In this document: in pieces, positions 10,758 through 19,109 of the stretch | How the letters are laid out: every line of letters starts with the position of its first letter | How positions within the stretch are numbered: the stretch's first letter is position 1 | Assembly (NCBI RefSeq): GCF_900107375.1 | Contig: NZ_FNPT01000020.1 | Location: forward strand, 1-64,000 | Reading direction: 5' to 3' | DNA length: 64,000 bases | Source of the DNA: Lysobacter sp. yr284 | GTDB lineage: Bacteria > Pseudomonadota > Gammaproteobacteria > Xanthomonadales > Xanthomonadaceae | Translations under genes and position numbers: made by a program | Notes under the pieces: generated by a model | Seen by the model: only the letters and a program-made list of their open reading frames with translations | Told to the model about the DNA's origin: nothing | Databases searched by the model: none

Positions 10758-11806
10758 GCGGGCTCTCCGGGCGGGGTCAGGTGCACCTCGCTGCTGCTGC
10801 GGGCCAGCAGGCGCACGGGAGCGATGGTGTGGGCCGGCGCCAGCTCGGGCTCGCGCAGGCGCTTGAGGATCAGTTCGGCGGCCTGGCGGCCGCGCGCGCG
10901 CGGATCGACCGCGATCGTGGTCAGCGGCGGCGAGGCGACCGCGGCTTCGGGAATGTCGTCGAAGCCGACCACGGCGAAATCGCCGCCGGCGCGGCGGCCG
11001 CGCGCGACCAGCCCGGCCATCAGGCCGAGCGCGACCGCGTCGTTGTAGCAGACCGCCGCGGTCGGCGCGGGGTCGCGCACGAACAGCGCGCCGGTCTGCT
11101 GCGCCGCTTCCAGGCGGGTCGGCGCGCATTCGATCAGCCACTGCGGCTCCGGCTCGATCCCGGCCTCGGCCAGCGCCTCGCGGTAGCCCTGGCGGCGCTG
11201 CCGGCACGAGGACGAATCGCGGTGGCCGCCGAAGAAGGCGATGCGGCGGTGGCCGCGGTCGAGCAGGTGGCGGGTGGCCAGGCGCGCGCCGTGGGTGTTG
11301 TCCAGGGCCAGGAAATCCCAGGCGGTGCCGTCGAGCTCGCGGTTGAACACCAGCACCGGCGTGCGCTCGCCGACCTGCGCGCGGACCCGCGCGCCGTCGC
11401 TGCCTTCGGCCGGCGACAGGATGATCCCGGCCGGGTCGTGCTCCATCAGCGAGTTGAGCACTGCCTGCTGGCGCTCGACCGATTCGTTGGTGCTGCCCAG
11501 CAGGGTGACGAAGCCGGCGGTGGCCAGCCATTCGTCCACGCCGGCGGCGAATTCGGCGAAGAACGGGTTGGACAGGTCGTTGATGACCAGGGCCACGCCG
11601 GTGGACACCTTGCGCCGCAGGTTGGCCGCGCCGCGGTGGTAGACGTAGCCTTGGCGCTTGAGCTCGGCCTCGACCCGGGCGCGGGTGTCGGCGTGGACCA
11701 GCGGGCTGCCGCGCAGCACCAGCGACACGGTCGCGCGCGACAGGCCGCAGGCGCGGGCGATATCGGCCAGGGTGACCCGGCCGCGGGGAGCGGGCGCGTC
11801 GTTCAT
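10754..11806 (-). CDS. LacI-family transcriptional regulator of the mannose locus
   Basis: A 350-residue regulator. The N-terminal LacI helix-turn-helix and hinge read VTLADIARACGLSRATVSLV and LRGSPLVHADTRARVEAELK. The rest is a periplasmic-binding-protein-like effector domain (GVALVINDLSNPFFAEFAAG; VVGFDDIPEAAVASPPLTTI). The ATG at 11806 has a GAGGTG ribosome site seven bases upstream. A GTG at 11815 would add three residues. It is the first gene of the operon with the transporter, kinase and isomerase, and is probably autoregulated through the operators at 11872 and 11973. Confidence 0.92.
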   Translation of the reverse strand: MNDAPAPRGRVTLADIARACGLSRATVSLVLRGSPLVHADTRARVEAELKRQGYVYHRGAANLRRKVSTGVALVINDLSNPFFAEFAAGVDEWLATAGFVTLLGSTNESVERQQAVLNSLMEHDPAGIILSPAEGSDGARVRAQVGERTPVLVFNRELDGTAWDFLALDNTHGARLATRHLLDRGHRRIAFFGGHRDSSSCRQRRQGYREALAEAGIEPEPQWLIECAPTRLEAAQQTGALFVRDPAPTAAVCYNDAVALGLMAGLVARGRRAGGDFAVVGFDDIPEAAVASPPLTTIAVDPRARGRQAAELILKRLREPELAPAHTIAPVRLLARSSSEVHLTPPGEPA

Positions 11807-11871
11807 CTTGGGCACCTCGCGGAGAGTGGACAGGCGGAACTCATGGCCGGGTTACGGAGGGATGGAAGGCT

Positions 11872-11887
11872 TTTGGATCGTTCTAAA
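11872..11887. promoter_or_regulatory. LacI-type operator, copy 1
   Basis: tttggatcgttctaaa is a near-palindrome (TTTRGA-N4-TCTAAA type) and matches the reverse complement of the site at 11973-11988 at 15 of 16 positions. It lies about 65 bp before the LacI-type gene start, on the side that controls the minus-strand operon. Confidence 0.75.
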
Positions 11888-11972
11888 TGCCGCCATCCTG
11901 CGGCCTGGGCCCCGCCGCTGCATTCTGCAATGCAGCATGAACGGGTCTGGGCCGCGTGTTAGCTTGCCGATA

Positions 11973-11988
11973 TTTAGAACGATCTAAA
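11973..11988. promoter_or_regulatory. LacI-type operator, copy 2
   Basis: tttagaacgatctaaa has perfect six-base arms (TTTAGA/TCTAAA) around ACGA. It lies about 115 bp before the GH92 gene. The pair, 85 bp apart in the divergent gap, could support looping or independent control of the two arms. Confidence 0.78.
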
Positions 11989-12102
11989 AGTGGCGCCCGG
12001 CCTCGCGGCCGACCGCCGTCCCCATCGAGCCATTCCCGCCGCACCGGTTCGAACGCGCCAGGGCGCGAACGTTCCGGTCCGGCCCCAGACGGAGTACCCC
12101 GG

Positions 12103-14490
12103 ATGACCCGGCCGGTCCAGTCCCGCACGTCCCGTTCCCGTCCCGCCTGGCCGCTGGCCGCCGTCGCCGTGGCGCTGGCCGCGGGCGTCCTCGTCGCCCC
12201 GGCCGCGGCCGCGGCCGGTACCGACGCCGGCCGCCGCGCGTTCGAGGCGGTCGACCCGTTCATCGGCACCGGCGGCGAGGGCCACACCTTCCCCGGCGCG
12301 ACGGTGCCGTTCGGCATGATCCAGCTCAGCCCCGACACCGAGATCAAGCCGCGCAAGGAGGCCTACGGCTGGGCCGCCGGCTATCGCCACGGCGACAAGA
12401 CCATCGTCGGCTTCTCCCACACCCACTTCTCCGGCACCGGCCATTCCGACCTCGGCGACGTGCTGGTGATGCCGATCGCCGGCGAGGTCAAGCTCGAACG
12501 CGGCGACTCGACGATCCCGCGCAGCGGTTACCGCTCGGCGTTCGGCCACGACGACGAAGTGGCCCAGCCGGGCTATTACGCGGTCACCCTCGACGACTAC
12601 AAGATCCGCGCCGAACTGACCGCGAGCGAGCGCGTCGGCGTGCACCGCTACCGTTTTCCCAAGGGCCAGTCCGCGCACGTGCTGCTGGACCTGCGCACCA
12701 GCCTGTACGACTACCCCGGCAAGGTGCTGTGGTCGCGCGTGCGCCTGCGTCCCGACGGCACCGTCACCGGCTTTCGCGAGACCCGCGGCTGGGCGCCGGG
12801 CCGGCAGCTGTACTTCGCAATGCGCTTCTCGCGCCCGGTCAGCGGCCATGCCTTCCACGACACCGAGGCCGACGTGGCCTACAAGGGCTTCCCGCCGCCG
12901 GGCGAGAAGGACCCGACCCGGCGCGCGCAGATCGAAGGCCGCCAGCTCGTCGCCAGCCTCGACTTCAAGGACGCGCCGGGCCAGGAGCTGATCGTCAAGG
13001 TCGCGATCTCGCCGGTCGGCGAAGACAGCGCCATCGCCAACCTCGACGCCGAAGTGCCCGGCTTCGATTTCGACGGCGTGCGCGCGCAGGCGCGCGAGCG
13101 CTGGAGCCAGGCGCTGTCGGCGATCGACGCCGACGGCGACGAGGCCGCGCGCAAGAGCTTCTACACCGCGCTCTACCACACGCTGATGGGGCCGAGCCTG
13201 TTCATGGACAGCGACGGCCGCTATCGCGGTCCGGACAACGCGGTGCACGAGGCCAAGGGTTTTCGCTATCACTCCACGTTCTCGCTGTGGGACACCTACC
13301 GCGCGTTGCATCCGTTGCTGACCCTGGTGCAGCCGGAGCAGCGCAACAACGACTTCGTCAATTCGCTGCTTGCCTCGCGCAAGCACAGCCCGTACGGCGT
13401 GCTGCCGGTGTGGGCGTTCCACGGCCAGGAGACGTGGTGCATGATCGGCTACCACGCGGTGCCGGTGATCGCGGACGCCTATATGAAGGGCATTCGCGGC
13501 TTCGATGCGGACGAAGCGCTGGAGGCGATGGTCGCCAGCGCCGACTACGGCCCCTACGACGGCATCGCCCAGTACAAGGAACTGGGCTACGTGCCGATCG
13601 ACGAGGAAGGCGAGGCGGCGTCGAAGACGCTTGAATACGCGTTCGACGACTGGACCATCGCGCGCATGGCCGGGGCGATGGGGCGCAAGGACGTCGCCGC
13701 GCGCTTCGAAAAACGTGCCGGCAACTGGAAGCACGCGTTCGACGCGAAGACCGGATTCATGCGCGCACGCAAGCGCGACGGCAGCTTCCGCGAACCGTTC
13801 GACCCCAGCGCCAGCGGCTACGGCAGCGACTACACCGAAGGCAATGCCTGGCAGTACTCGTGGTACGTGCCGCAGGACGTAGCGGGATTGGCCAAGGCGC
13901 ACGGCGGCGGCGACAAGCTGATCGCGCGGCTCGACCAGGTGTTCGAGGCCAAGGTCGATCCGAAGATCTTCGCCCACATGGAAGACATCACCGGCCTGAT
14001 CGGCTGGTACGCGCACGGCAACGAACCCAGCCACCACGTCGCCTACCTGTACGGCTACGCCGGCCAGCCCTGGCGCACCCAGGAGCGGCTCAAGCAGATC
14101 ATGGCCAGCCAGTACGCGCCGCGGCCCGACGGCCTGGCCGGCAACGACGACCTCGGCCAGATGTCGGCCTGGTACGTGTTCACTGCGCTGGGCTTCTATC
14201 CGGTGGCGCCGGCCAGCAACGAATACATCATCGGCCGGCCGTTCCTGCCCAAGGCCACGCTCAACCTGCCCAACGGCAAGCGCTTCAGCGTGATCGCCGA
14301 CGGGCTCGACGAGGCGCACACCTACATCGGCAGCGCCACGCTCAACGGCCAGCCGCTGGATCGCGCGTTCCTGCGCCACGAGGAGATCCTTGCCGGCGGC
14401 GAGCTGCGCTTCGTCATGCAGGCGCAGCCGAACCGCGAATGGGCGAGCCATCCCAAGCAGTTGCCGTATTCGATGAGCGCCGCGCGCTGA
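12103..14490 (+). CDS. Secreted GH92 alpha-mannosidase
   Basis: A 795-residue glycoside hydrolase of family 92, which are calcium-dependent exo-alpha-mannosidases. A signal peptide is evident (basic start, then PLAAVAVALAAGVLVAPAAA, cut near AAAA). The N-terminal beta-sandwich begins VDPFIGTGGEGHTFPGATVP and has FSHTHFSGTGHSDLGDVLV. The catalytic (alpha/alpha)6 domain has FSLWDTYRALHPLLTLVQPE, GNEPSHHVAYLYGYAGQPWR and GNDDLGQMSAWYVFTALGFY. The ATG at 12103 starts the signal peptide. It faces away from the LacI operon, with two operators between. It would release mannose from alpha-mannosides such as N-glycans or mannan in the periplasm or medium. Confidence 0.95.
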   Translation: MTRPVQSRTSRSRPAWPLAAVAVALAAGVLVAPAAAAAGTDAGRRAFEAVDPFIGTGGEGHTFPGATVPFGMIQLSPDTEIKPRKEAYGWAAGYRHGDKTIVGFSHTHFSGTGHSDLGDVLVMPIAGEVKLERGDSTIPRSGYRSAFGHDDEVAQPGYYAVTLDDYKIRAELTASERVGVHRYRFPKGQSAHVLLDLRTSLYDYPGKVLWSRVRLRPDGTVTGFRETRGWAPGRQLYFAMRFSRPVSGHAFHDTEADVAYKGFPPPGEKDPTRRAQIEGRQLVASLDFKDAPGQELIVKVAISPVGEDSAIANLDAEVPGFDFDGVRAQARERWSQALSAIDADGDEAARKSFYTALYHTLMGPSLFMDSDGRYRGPDNAVHEAKGFRYHSTFSLWDTYRALHPLLTLVQPEQRNNDFVNSLLASRKHSPYGVLPVWAFHGQETWCMIGYHAVPVIADAYMKGIRGFDADEALEAMVASADYGPYDGIAQYKELGYVPIDEEGEAASKTLEYAFDDWTIARMAGAMGRKDVAARFEKRAGNWKHAFDAKTGFMRARKRDGSFREPFDPSASGYGSDYTEGNAWQYSWYVPQDVAGLAKAHGGGDKLIARLDQVFEAKVDPKIFAHMEDITGLIGWYAHGNEPSHHVAYLYGYAGQPWRTQERLKQIMASQYAPRPDGLAGNDDLGQMSAWYVFTALGFYPVAPASNEYIIGRPFLPKATLNLPNGKRFSVIADGLDEAHTYIGSATLNGQPLDRAFLRHEEILAGGELRFVMQAQPNREWASHPKQLPYSMSAAR

Positions 14491-14500
14491 GCACGGCACC

Positions 14501-14530
14501 GCGTGCGTCGGCGCCTGCGCCGACGCACGC
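14501..14530. terminator. Perfect hairpin between convergent genes
   Basis: gcgtgcgtcggcgc (14501-14514) is followed after two bases by its exact complement (14517-14530). It lies 10 bp after the GH92 stop and 15 bp from the convergent lyase stop, so it can serve both. No T-tract is present. Confidence 0.65.
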
Positions 14531-14545
14531 CGGGCGCGATCAGGA

Positions 14546-15706
14546 TCAGAAGTCGTCGCGCCCGTGGGTCGCCGCCGACCAGCCGATGAACTCGGCGGCG
14601 TTGCCGTCCGGCCGCCCACGCTTGGTCGCGTTCTGGAAATTCGGAATCGGCGTACCGCGATTCATGTAGCCGTTGACCGCGATTTCGCTATAGCCCGGAT
14701 ACAGCCCGTTGGAACGGCAATCGCGCACGCCCTCGCCGTACAGGATCGACTTGGCCATGTACTCCAGCCCGCGCGAGAACCGCGGCTGCGGCTCGTTGCC
14801 GACCTTGAGCAGCCACACGCTGGTGTCGCCCTGGATCGTCGCCATCTCCGCCGCCTGGGCGATGCCGGCCAGCGAATACTGCGGATGGTGGCAATCGCGC
14901 GCCGCCAGCTCCTGCACTTCGCCGCTGCTGTAGACGATCAGCGGGATCAACTGCTTCATCCGGTTGAGCCCGGCGTTGTAGCGATTGGCGTCGTCCTGGT
15001 AGACGCCGGTCGCCATGGTCGCCAACGCGCCCGACACGCCCCAGTTGTTGGTCCGTGCGGAGGCTTGGTTCGCATACCCGTAAAGCCGGTTGAGATACCC
15101 GTTGAACCGATCCTGCGACGCCTGCGGCCAGCCGGCCGCGCCGCCGTCGTGATGGCGCAGGATCTCCGCCGCGCTGGCCCACACCGGCAGCCCCCACGCC
15201 GCCTCCAGCCACGCCTGCGGCGCGTCCGTGCCCGGCGCCAAAGTGAATCCGGTGAACTTCGCCGACCACGCATCGATGATCTGGATCGCCTTGTCGCGAT
15301 TGCGCGTATCGCCGGTCACCGCCCAGCGCAGCGCGTTCAAGTACGCCGCGAACCCGTCGTTCTTCCAGCGCCCCTCCTGCGGCCCGCCGGCCGCGCGCAC
15401 CACGTCCACCGTCGTCAGCGCCTGATGCGCGTAGGTGTGCGAACCGCGGCCGTCCTGCAGCAGACGGTTGAAGCCGGTCTTCATCGCGCCGGCGTTGCCC
15501 GATTGCACCGCGGCGCGGATCGAGGCGAGGCGGTTCTGGGTCATCAGCAGGCCGGGGTGTTTGAACGGCGGCACGGCGGCCGGCGCGGCGGCGGCCGCAA
15601 CATCGGGAGCGGCGGCGCCGTATTCGGCGGCTCGAACGGAACCGGCGGCACCGGCCAGCAACGCCAAGGCCAGGACATGGAAGCGGAACGCAGTCGTGCG
15701 CAGCAT
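14546..15706 (-). CDS. Secreted alginate-lyase-superfamily polysaccharide lyase
   Basis: A 386-residue protein with a signal peptide (FRFHVLALALLAGAAGSVRA) and an alginate-lyase-like (alpha/alpha)n toroid domain. Diagnostic blocks are HPGLLMTQNRLASIRAAVQS, WLEAAWGLPVWASAAEILRH and the NNWGVSG motif (residues ~207-213), which carries catalytic-site Asn in these lyases. A later HHPQYSLAGIAQAAEMA block supplies the conserved His/Tyr. The uronic-acid substrate (alginate or glucuronan) cannot be decided from sequence. It starts at the ATG at 15706 and converges on the mannosidase gene without sharing its control region. Confidence 0.8.
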   Translation of the reverse strand: MLRTTAFRFHVLALALLAGAAGSVRAAEYGAAAPDVAAAAAPAAVPPFKHPGLLMTQNRLASIRAAVQSGNAGAMKTGFNRLLQDGRGSHTYAHQALTTVDVVRAAGGPQEGRWKNDGFAAYLNALRWAVTGDTRNRDKAIQIIDAWSAKFTGFTLAPGTDAPQAWLEAAWGLPVWASAAEILRHHDGGAAGWPQASQDRFNGYLNRLYGYANQASARTNNWGVSGALATMATGVYQDDANRYNAGLNRMKQLIPLIVYSSGEVQELAARDCHHPQYSLAGIAQAAEMATIQGDTSVWLLKVGNEPQPRFSRGLEYMAKSILYGEGVRDCRSNGLYPGYSEIAVNGYMNRGTPIPNFQNATKRGRPDGNAAEFIGWSAATHGRDDF

Positions 15707-16056
15707 AGAAACCTCGTTGAAGGGTGAGGCGGCACCGGACGCCCGCCGACACCGCGGCGAGTCCGGAACGTGAGCCCCCATCAGTGCGCGGCGCGCCGGC
15801 GCTGCCGCCGCCGCGTTCCGCAACGCCGGGCGGCCTGGAAAGCCGCCGGCGCAGGCACGCGTCTGGCGCGCGTGTCGAGGTCATGCTGCCCGAGGTCGGT
15901 GCGCGAAAAATGCGACTGGCGCTAGGCAAGTCGGGTGGCGGGAATCGTATAAAGGCGAGCGGATTCGCAGTTCTGCGGGGCAGGGTGCGAACCGCCGGGT
16001 TGGCTTGGCCGAGGCGATTGGGGCCTCGAGCGGCCGCGGGACGACGACGGCCCGGG
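15707..16056. other. Intergenic stretch without a recognisable gene
   Basis: This spans the lyase promoter side and the approach to the tRNA promoter. I see no RNA gene or conserved coding frame. A weak TATAAA lies near 15951 on the plus strand, without a matched -35. Confidence 0.4.
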
Positions 16057-16085
16057 CTGACTGGACCGCGGCGCTGCATTAGAAT
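16057..16085 (+). promoter_or_regulatory. Promoter of the original tRNA-Ile2 gene
   Basis: CTGACT (16057-16062) and TAGAAT (16080-16085) are spaced by 17 bases and end 12 bases before the tRNA 5' end at 16098. This native promoter now drives only the truncated tRNA copy. Confidence 0.6.
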
Positions 16086-16097
16086 CGCGGCTCTCGC

Positions 16098-16137
16098 GGG
16101 CCTATAGCTCAATGGTTAGAGCAGAGGACTCATAATC
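16098..16137 (+). pseudogene. Truncated tRNA-Ile2(CAU), left attachment site
   Basis: The 40 bases are identical to the first 40 of the complete tRNA at 20899, from acceptor arm to just past the CAT anticodon. The sequence then diverges (ggcctcgg instead of ctttggtt). This marks an integration junction inside the anticodon region and is the left member of a 40-bp direct repeat bounding a 4.8-kb island. Confidence 0.9.
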
Positions 16138-16265
16138 GGCCTCGGCGGCGTTTCCGGCGGTTTCCACGGAATGCAGGAGTGCCGAAAAACAGGCGCTTCC
16201 ATGCCTCTCCGCCGTTGTCAGTTTTTCTCCTGATCGTCGGATTTTCCCCTGTTTTTCCGTCACGC

Positions 16266-16282
16266 TTACACCGGAATTACAC
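16266..16282. repeat. Possible integrase arm site, left copy
   Basis: ttacaccggaattacac matches 20848-20864 (ttacactgaaattacac) at 15 of 17 positions in the same orientation. The two copies sit at opposite ends of the island, 130 and 35 bases inside the repeated tRNA segment. Arm-type integrase binding is inferred from position only. Confidence 0.4.
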
Positions 16283-16311
16283 AGAAGCCTTGAGGGCGCA
16301 GCTTGCGGCTC

Positions 16312-16509
16312 ATGACACCTAACGCCTGGGCCGAAAAGTACTTCGCTGATGGCAGCCGTCCTTCCGAAGCGACCCTTCGCCGTTGGCTGAGCAGCGGGCA
16401 GGTGCCTGGCCGAAAGGTTGGCGGCTCTTGGTACGTCGACGAGCATGCATGGCTCGCTGATGGAGACCCACTGGTTGAGCATGCCCTGCGTACCTTCGAC
16501 CTGCAGTGA
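16312..16509 (+). CDS. Excisionase-like winged-helix protein
   Basis: A 65-residue protein, MTPNAWAEKYFADGSRPSEA then TLRRWLSSGQVPGRKVGGSW. This is the layout of phage and island excisionases (helix-turn-helix, then the VGGSWYVDE wing with conserved Trp). The ATG at 16312 is preferred to the one at 16303 by family length, but either is possible. It lies 175 bp inside the left attachment site. In a circular form of the island it would lie just across the attachment site from the integrase fragment at 20682, as usual for int/xis pairs. It would bend the att DNA for excision, but with the integrase truncated it is probably no longer used. Confidence 0.72.
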   Translation: MTPNAWAEKYFADGSRPSEATLRRWLSSGQVPGRKVGGSWYVDEHAWLADGDPLVEHALRTFDLQ

Positions 16510-16589
16510 TGCTCCTGATTCTGAGCAAGCCAAAGGGGGTGTTGGCATTCGTGTTCAATTCTGATGCCAACGCAATTGTGCGTCATCTG

Positions 16590-16730
16590 CTCCCGTGTAC
16601 CGGCCCGGTTCCTGTCCCGCCACTCGACGACATCTCCTGCCTTCCAGGTCGCCGGCTTCCGGGTGACGCGAACCGGGAAGTCTGGCTTGCACGCGATCGC
16701 CGCAAGAAAATGCTCAGGCGAGAGGCCCAT
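16590..16730 (-). pseudogene. AlpA-like phage regulator fragment
   Basis: From the ATG at 16730 the frame reads MGLSPEHFLAAIACKPDFPV then RVTRKPATWKAGDVVEWRDR. This is like the second half of an AlpA-type DNA-binding domain (FP-x-P--x--R-x-x-W...DVxxW). The frame stays open to 16266, but the rest runs antisense to the excisionase gene and lacks family features. An in-frame stop lies just upstream of the ATG, so the first helix is missing. I read this as a decayed fragment. Confidence 0.35.
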
Positions 16731-16865
16731 CGCTCAGCGCAGTCCGCGGCACGGAGGTAAGCTGGCTAGAGTAGGTGGTCGCACATCTTCGGCGCCTGGA
16801 AGATGACATGATGAGACAATCTGGCTGGCCACGCAGAGCACCTCCTGACCTGCATCCTTACGAAC

Positions 16866-17150
16866 TTGCTCTGGCGAGGCGATCAGCTACCGAGTTGGGA
16901 ACTCTCCATTCTTCTCATAGTTGAGTTCGGCACTGGCCAAATTCCGGTGGAACGTTGCACTCACTATTTTGGCTTGGGCGAGCATCAGGCAAAGCAGGCT
17001 GCATCCAAGCAGCAATTGCCCGTGCCGGCGTTTCGCCTTGGGTCTCAGAAATCGCCCTGGCTCATCTCTGCAATTGAGCTGGCGGCGTTGATCGACAAAC
17101 GGGCCGGACGGGCCCGTAAGGAATGGGCGCGCTTGCAGAACGTTCCTTAG
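16866..17150 (+). CDS. PrtN-like pyocin/prophage activator
   Basis: Up to 94 residues. The core matches the PrtN family: VEFGTGQIPVERCTHYFGLG, then EHQAKQAASKQQLPVPAFRL and SQKSPWLISAIELAALIDKR. In Pseudomonas, PrtN activates pyocin genes after DNA damage; many prophages carry short homologues. The start is uncertain. The only in-frame start before the conserved block is the TTG at 16866, and the family normally begins close to the ILLIVEFG segment, so the 5' end may be damaged. It belongs to the prophage-like remnant in the tRNA. Confidence 0.65.
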   Translation: MLWRGDQLPSWELSILLIVEFGTGQIPVERCTHYFGLGEHQAKQAASKQQLPVPAFRLGSQKSPWLISAIELAALIDKRAGRARKEWARLQNVP

Positions 17151-17425
17151 CCAGCCGCATTGGCCTTGTCGCTTGGCCCTCAGCAGTGTCTGCCCTCAAT
17201 GCACGTGATCTGAGGGCCTGCGACATTCGGACCGCGGCTAGTCGTGCTGGATGCAGGAGCCAGCGCAATCATGCGTCGGTTGTTCCCGTGTGCCGGCTGG
17301 GTTCTCAGCCTGTTGGCGCTGCGCAATCTTACGCAGTGCTTCTGGGGCAGGGCATATCAACTATTCTCCGGTGGCCTCCGGCCGTCTGCCTCTCCGTTTT
17401 CCCATGAACTACAGGAGGGATAGAT

Positions 17426-17677
17426 ATGGCTGGCAAACCGCACTTTGAGATCTATCGGGAAGGCTTGAAGGTTGGTGAAACCGAGTTCGGCGTTAACGCA
17501 CTTCTGGTCGCTGGTACGTCACGCACGCATGGTCAGTGGCGCTGGCGACTGGTGGGAGGAAACGGCGAGCCAATGGCGTATGGCGAGGCCTACACTACCC
17601 GTGCAGCCATGATGGAAACTCTAGAGGCAATCGTGAGTCTCGGGCCCACCGAGTTCCGTGAAGTCAATGGCCGATAA
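17426..17677 (+). CDS. DUF1508 (YegP-like) small protein
   Basis: An 83-residue protein with the YegP/DUF1508 pattern: FEIYREGLK, then QWRWRLVGGNGEPMAYGEAY and TTRAAMMETLEAIVSL. The family has a beta-beta-alpha-beta fold often found in prophages and islands; its role is unknown. The ATG at 17426 has a strong ribosome site, aggagg, eight bases upstream. It is a single-gene unit in the island. Confidence 0.72.
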   Translation: MAGKPHFEIYREGLKVGETEFGVNALLVAGTSRTHGQWRWRLVGGNGEPMAYGEAYTTRAAMMETLEAIVSLGPTEFREVNGR

Positions 17678-18050
17678 AGTGCCGGTTCGAAAATGTGCGC
17701 TCACCTGGTTCAGACTTGGCTATCAATCCATGCCCCGGCGTGAGACGCCAAGCGGAATTCACGTAGCGAGCCGGGTTTATCTAGGGGCAGTCGGCCGTTT
17801 GACGCATCGTTGCCAGTTCCTGGCTAACCACTTGAGGCGCTCCACCTGTCCGGCTTCCTGCTCGCTCCTCGATGACAGCCGCGATTCGACTAGCCCTAAC
17901 AGTCCGATGAGTCGTAGGCCGTAAGCACCCTGGTCATGGATGGCCGGATCAGCACCTTTTTTGCGTTGTGGGACGCTGGGCATTGCTGTTCATCGCATGC
18001 TTAGACAGCATTAGGCTGGCACATGCTCTACACAACCGCAGGACGCGAGA
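17678..18050. other. Stretch without a convincing gene
   Basis: A minus-strand frame at 17777-17983 has protein-like composition (YGLRLIGLLGLVESRLSSRS) but no recognisable family, no good ribosome site and no partner. I see no RNA gene. The interval probably holds the promoter for the gene at 18051. Confidence 0.35.
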
Positions 18051-19109
18051 ATGGCAGATAATCAAAAAACTGTTGATCGATTCGCTCACGCAAAGCGAGT
18101 TCGATTCAAGGATCGGCTAAAGAAGGCGATAGTCGTCTACCCTCCCATTGAATCTCTCCTGCTGGAAATCATGGAGAACGCACCGCAATGGAAGGACCGG
18201 ATTGTCCCAACCTATTCAGACGAAAATAGTCATCCGCCCGGTACTGTATGCGCCTACCTCCGGAGCGCGCGTCCGCGAGTGGGCAAAGACGGCAAAGGCG
18301 TCTACTTCGAAATCGGCACCTATACGGTTCAGGCTGCGCACGATGTGACAGTGCTCAACTATACAGCGCCTGTCCCGGACACGCTCACAGCTACGCTTCC
18401 CAAAAGAGACGATAACGATCAGGCACTTACAGCAACCATCCGCGGCGTCGCGCTTGGCGAGACGGTCTTGCTCGAAAGTTCCCGTGGCACGGGAGGATAC
18501 AAGTTGGCGGAAATCGTGCTGGGGCGATTAATCAGCCGATGGTGCCCACGACCAGCGCCAAAGGCCGGCGAAAAGCCACTCGCAAGTCCGAATTGGCCAT
18601 CGATCGAATTAATGGATGTAGTCTCTCAAGGGCTTAAAGATGCAATTCAGAGTGGCGGCGGCGTAACTAGAATATCCCTTCGCGTTTCGGCCGGCTCTGA
18701 AAATGAAGATGAAGATTCGTTTGAGTTCAGGCTTCGCGACCAACTCGGTGAGTTTCAAAACTCAATAAAATTTCATGCTCGTTGGGACGCTGGAACTGAT
18801 CCGCTCGATGAAGAATCTATTCTTGCGGTCGCAATGGAGGCCCTGGAAGATGGTTCAGGTATTGATCAAATAGTTCTTGATCTTAAAAATGCCACCAAGA
18901 TCACTTCTCTCAGTAAGTATAAAATGCGAGATGTTCTGAAGGTTAGGGTCGACAAGTCAAATGGGACGCTCTACGCAACTGATGTTGTGGACGGATTGTG
19001 GGGCTACTTGGACGATCTGCGAGTGGCAAATAAGGCGATGTGGAGACTGATCAATGACGACGGTTACTTCACAAACAATGGAACGGTTTCTCTCAAAATT
19101 AAGTCATAG
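18051..19109 (+). CDS. Unknown cytoplasmic protein, first gene of a two-gene cargo unit
   Basis: A 352-residue soluble protein I do not recognise. It begins MADNQKTVDRFAHAKRVRFK and has no signal peptide or membrane segment. The C-terminal half is rich in Asp/Glu and Lys with alternating beta-like segments (GTLYATDVVDGLWGYLDDLR). Codon use and base composition are clearly more AT-rich than the flanking chromosome, suggesting transfer. The next gene, a four-helix membrane protein, overlaps its 3' end by up to 56 bases, so they are coupled. Location in a prophage remnant at a tRNA and the soluble + membrane pairing resemble cargo defence pairs; function is inferred only. Confidence 0.6.
   Translation: MADNQKTVDRFAHAKRVRFKDRLKKAIVVYPPIESLLLEIMENAPQWKDRIVPTYSDENSHPPGTVCAYLRSARPRVGKDGKGVYFEIGTYTVQAAHDVTVLNYTAPVPDTLTATLPKRDDNDQALTATIRGVALGETVLLESSRGTGGYKLAEIVLGRLISRWCPRPAPKAGEKPLASPNWPSIELMDVVSQGLKDAIQSGGGVTRISLRVSAGSENEDEDSFEFRLRDQLGEFQNSIKFHARWDAGTDPLDEESILAVAMEALEDGSGIDQIVLDLKNATKITSLSKYKMRDVLKVRVDKSNGTLYATDVVDGLWGYLDDLRVANKAMWRLINDDGYFTNNGTVSLKIKS

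Noticed and set aside
17777-17983. Small minus-strand gene in the prophage remnant
   Set aside because: Composition is protein-like, but there is no family match, no good ribosome site and no coupling to a neighbour.
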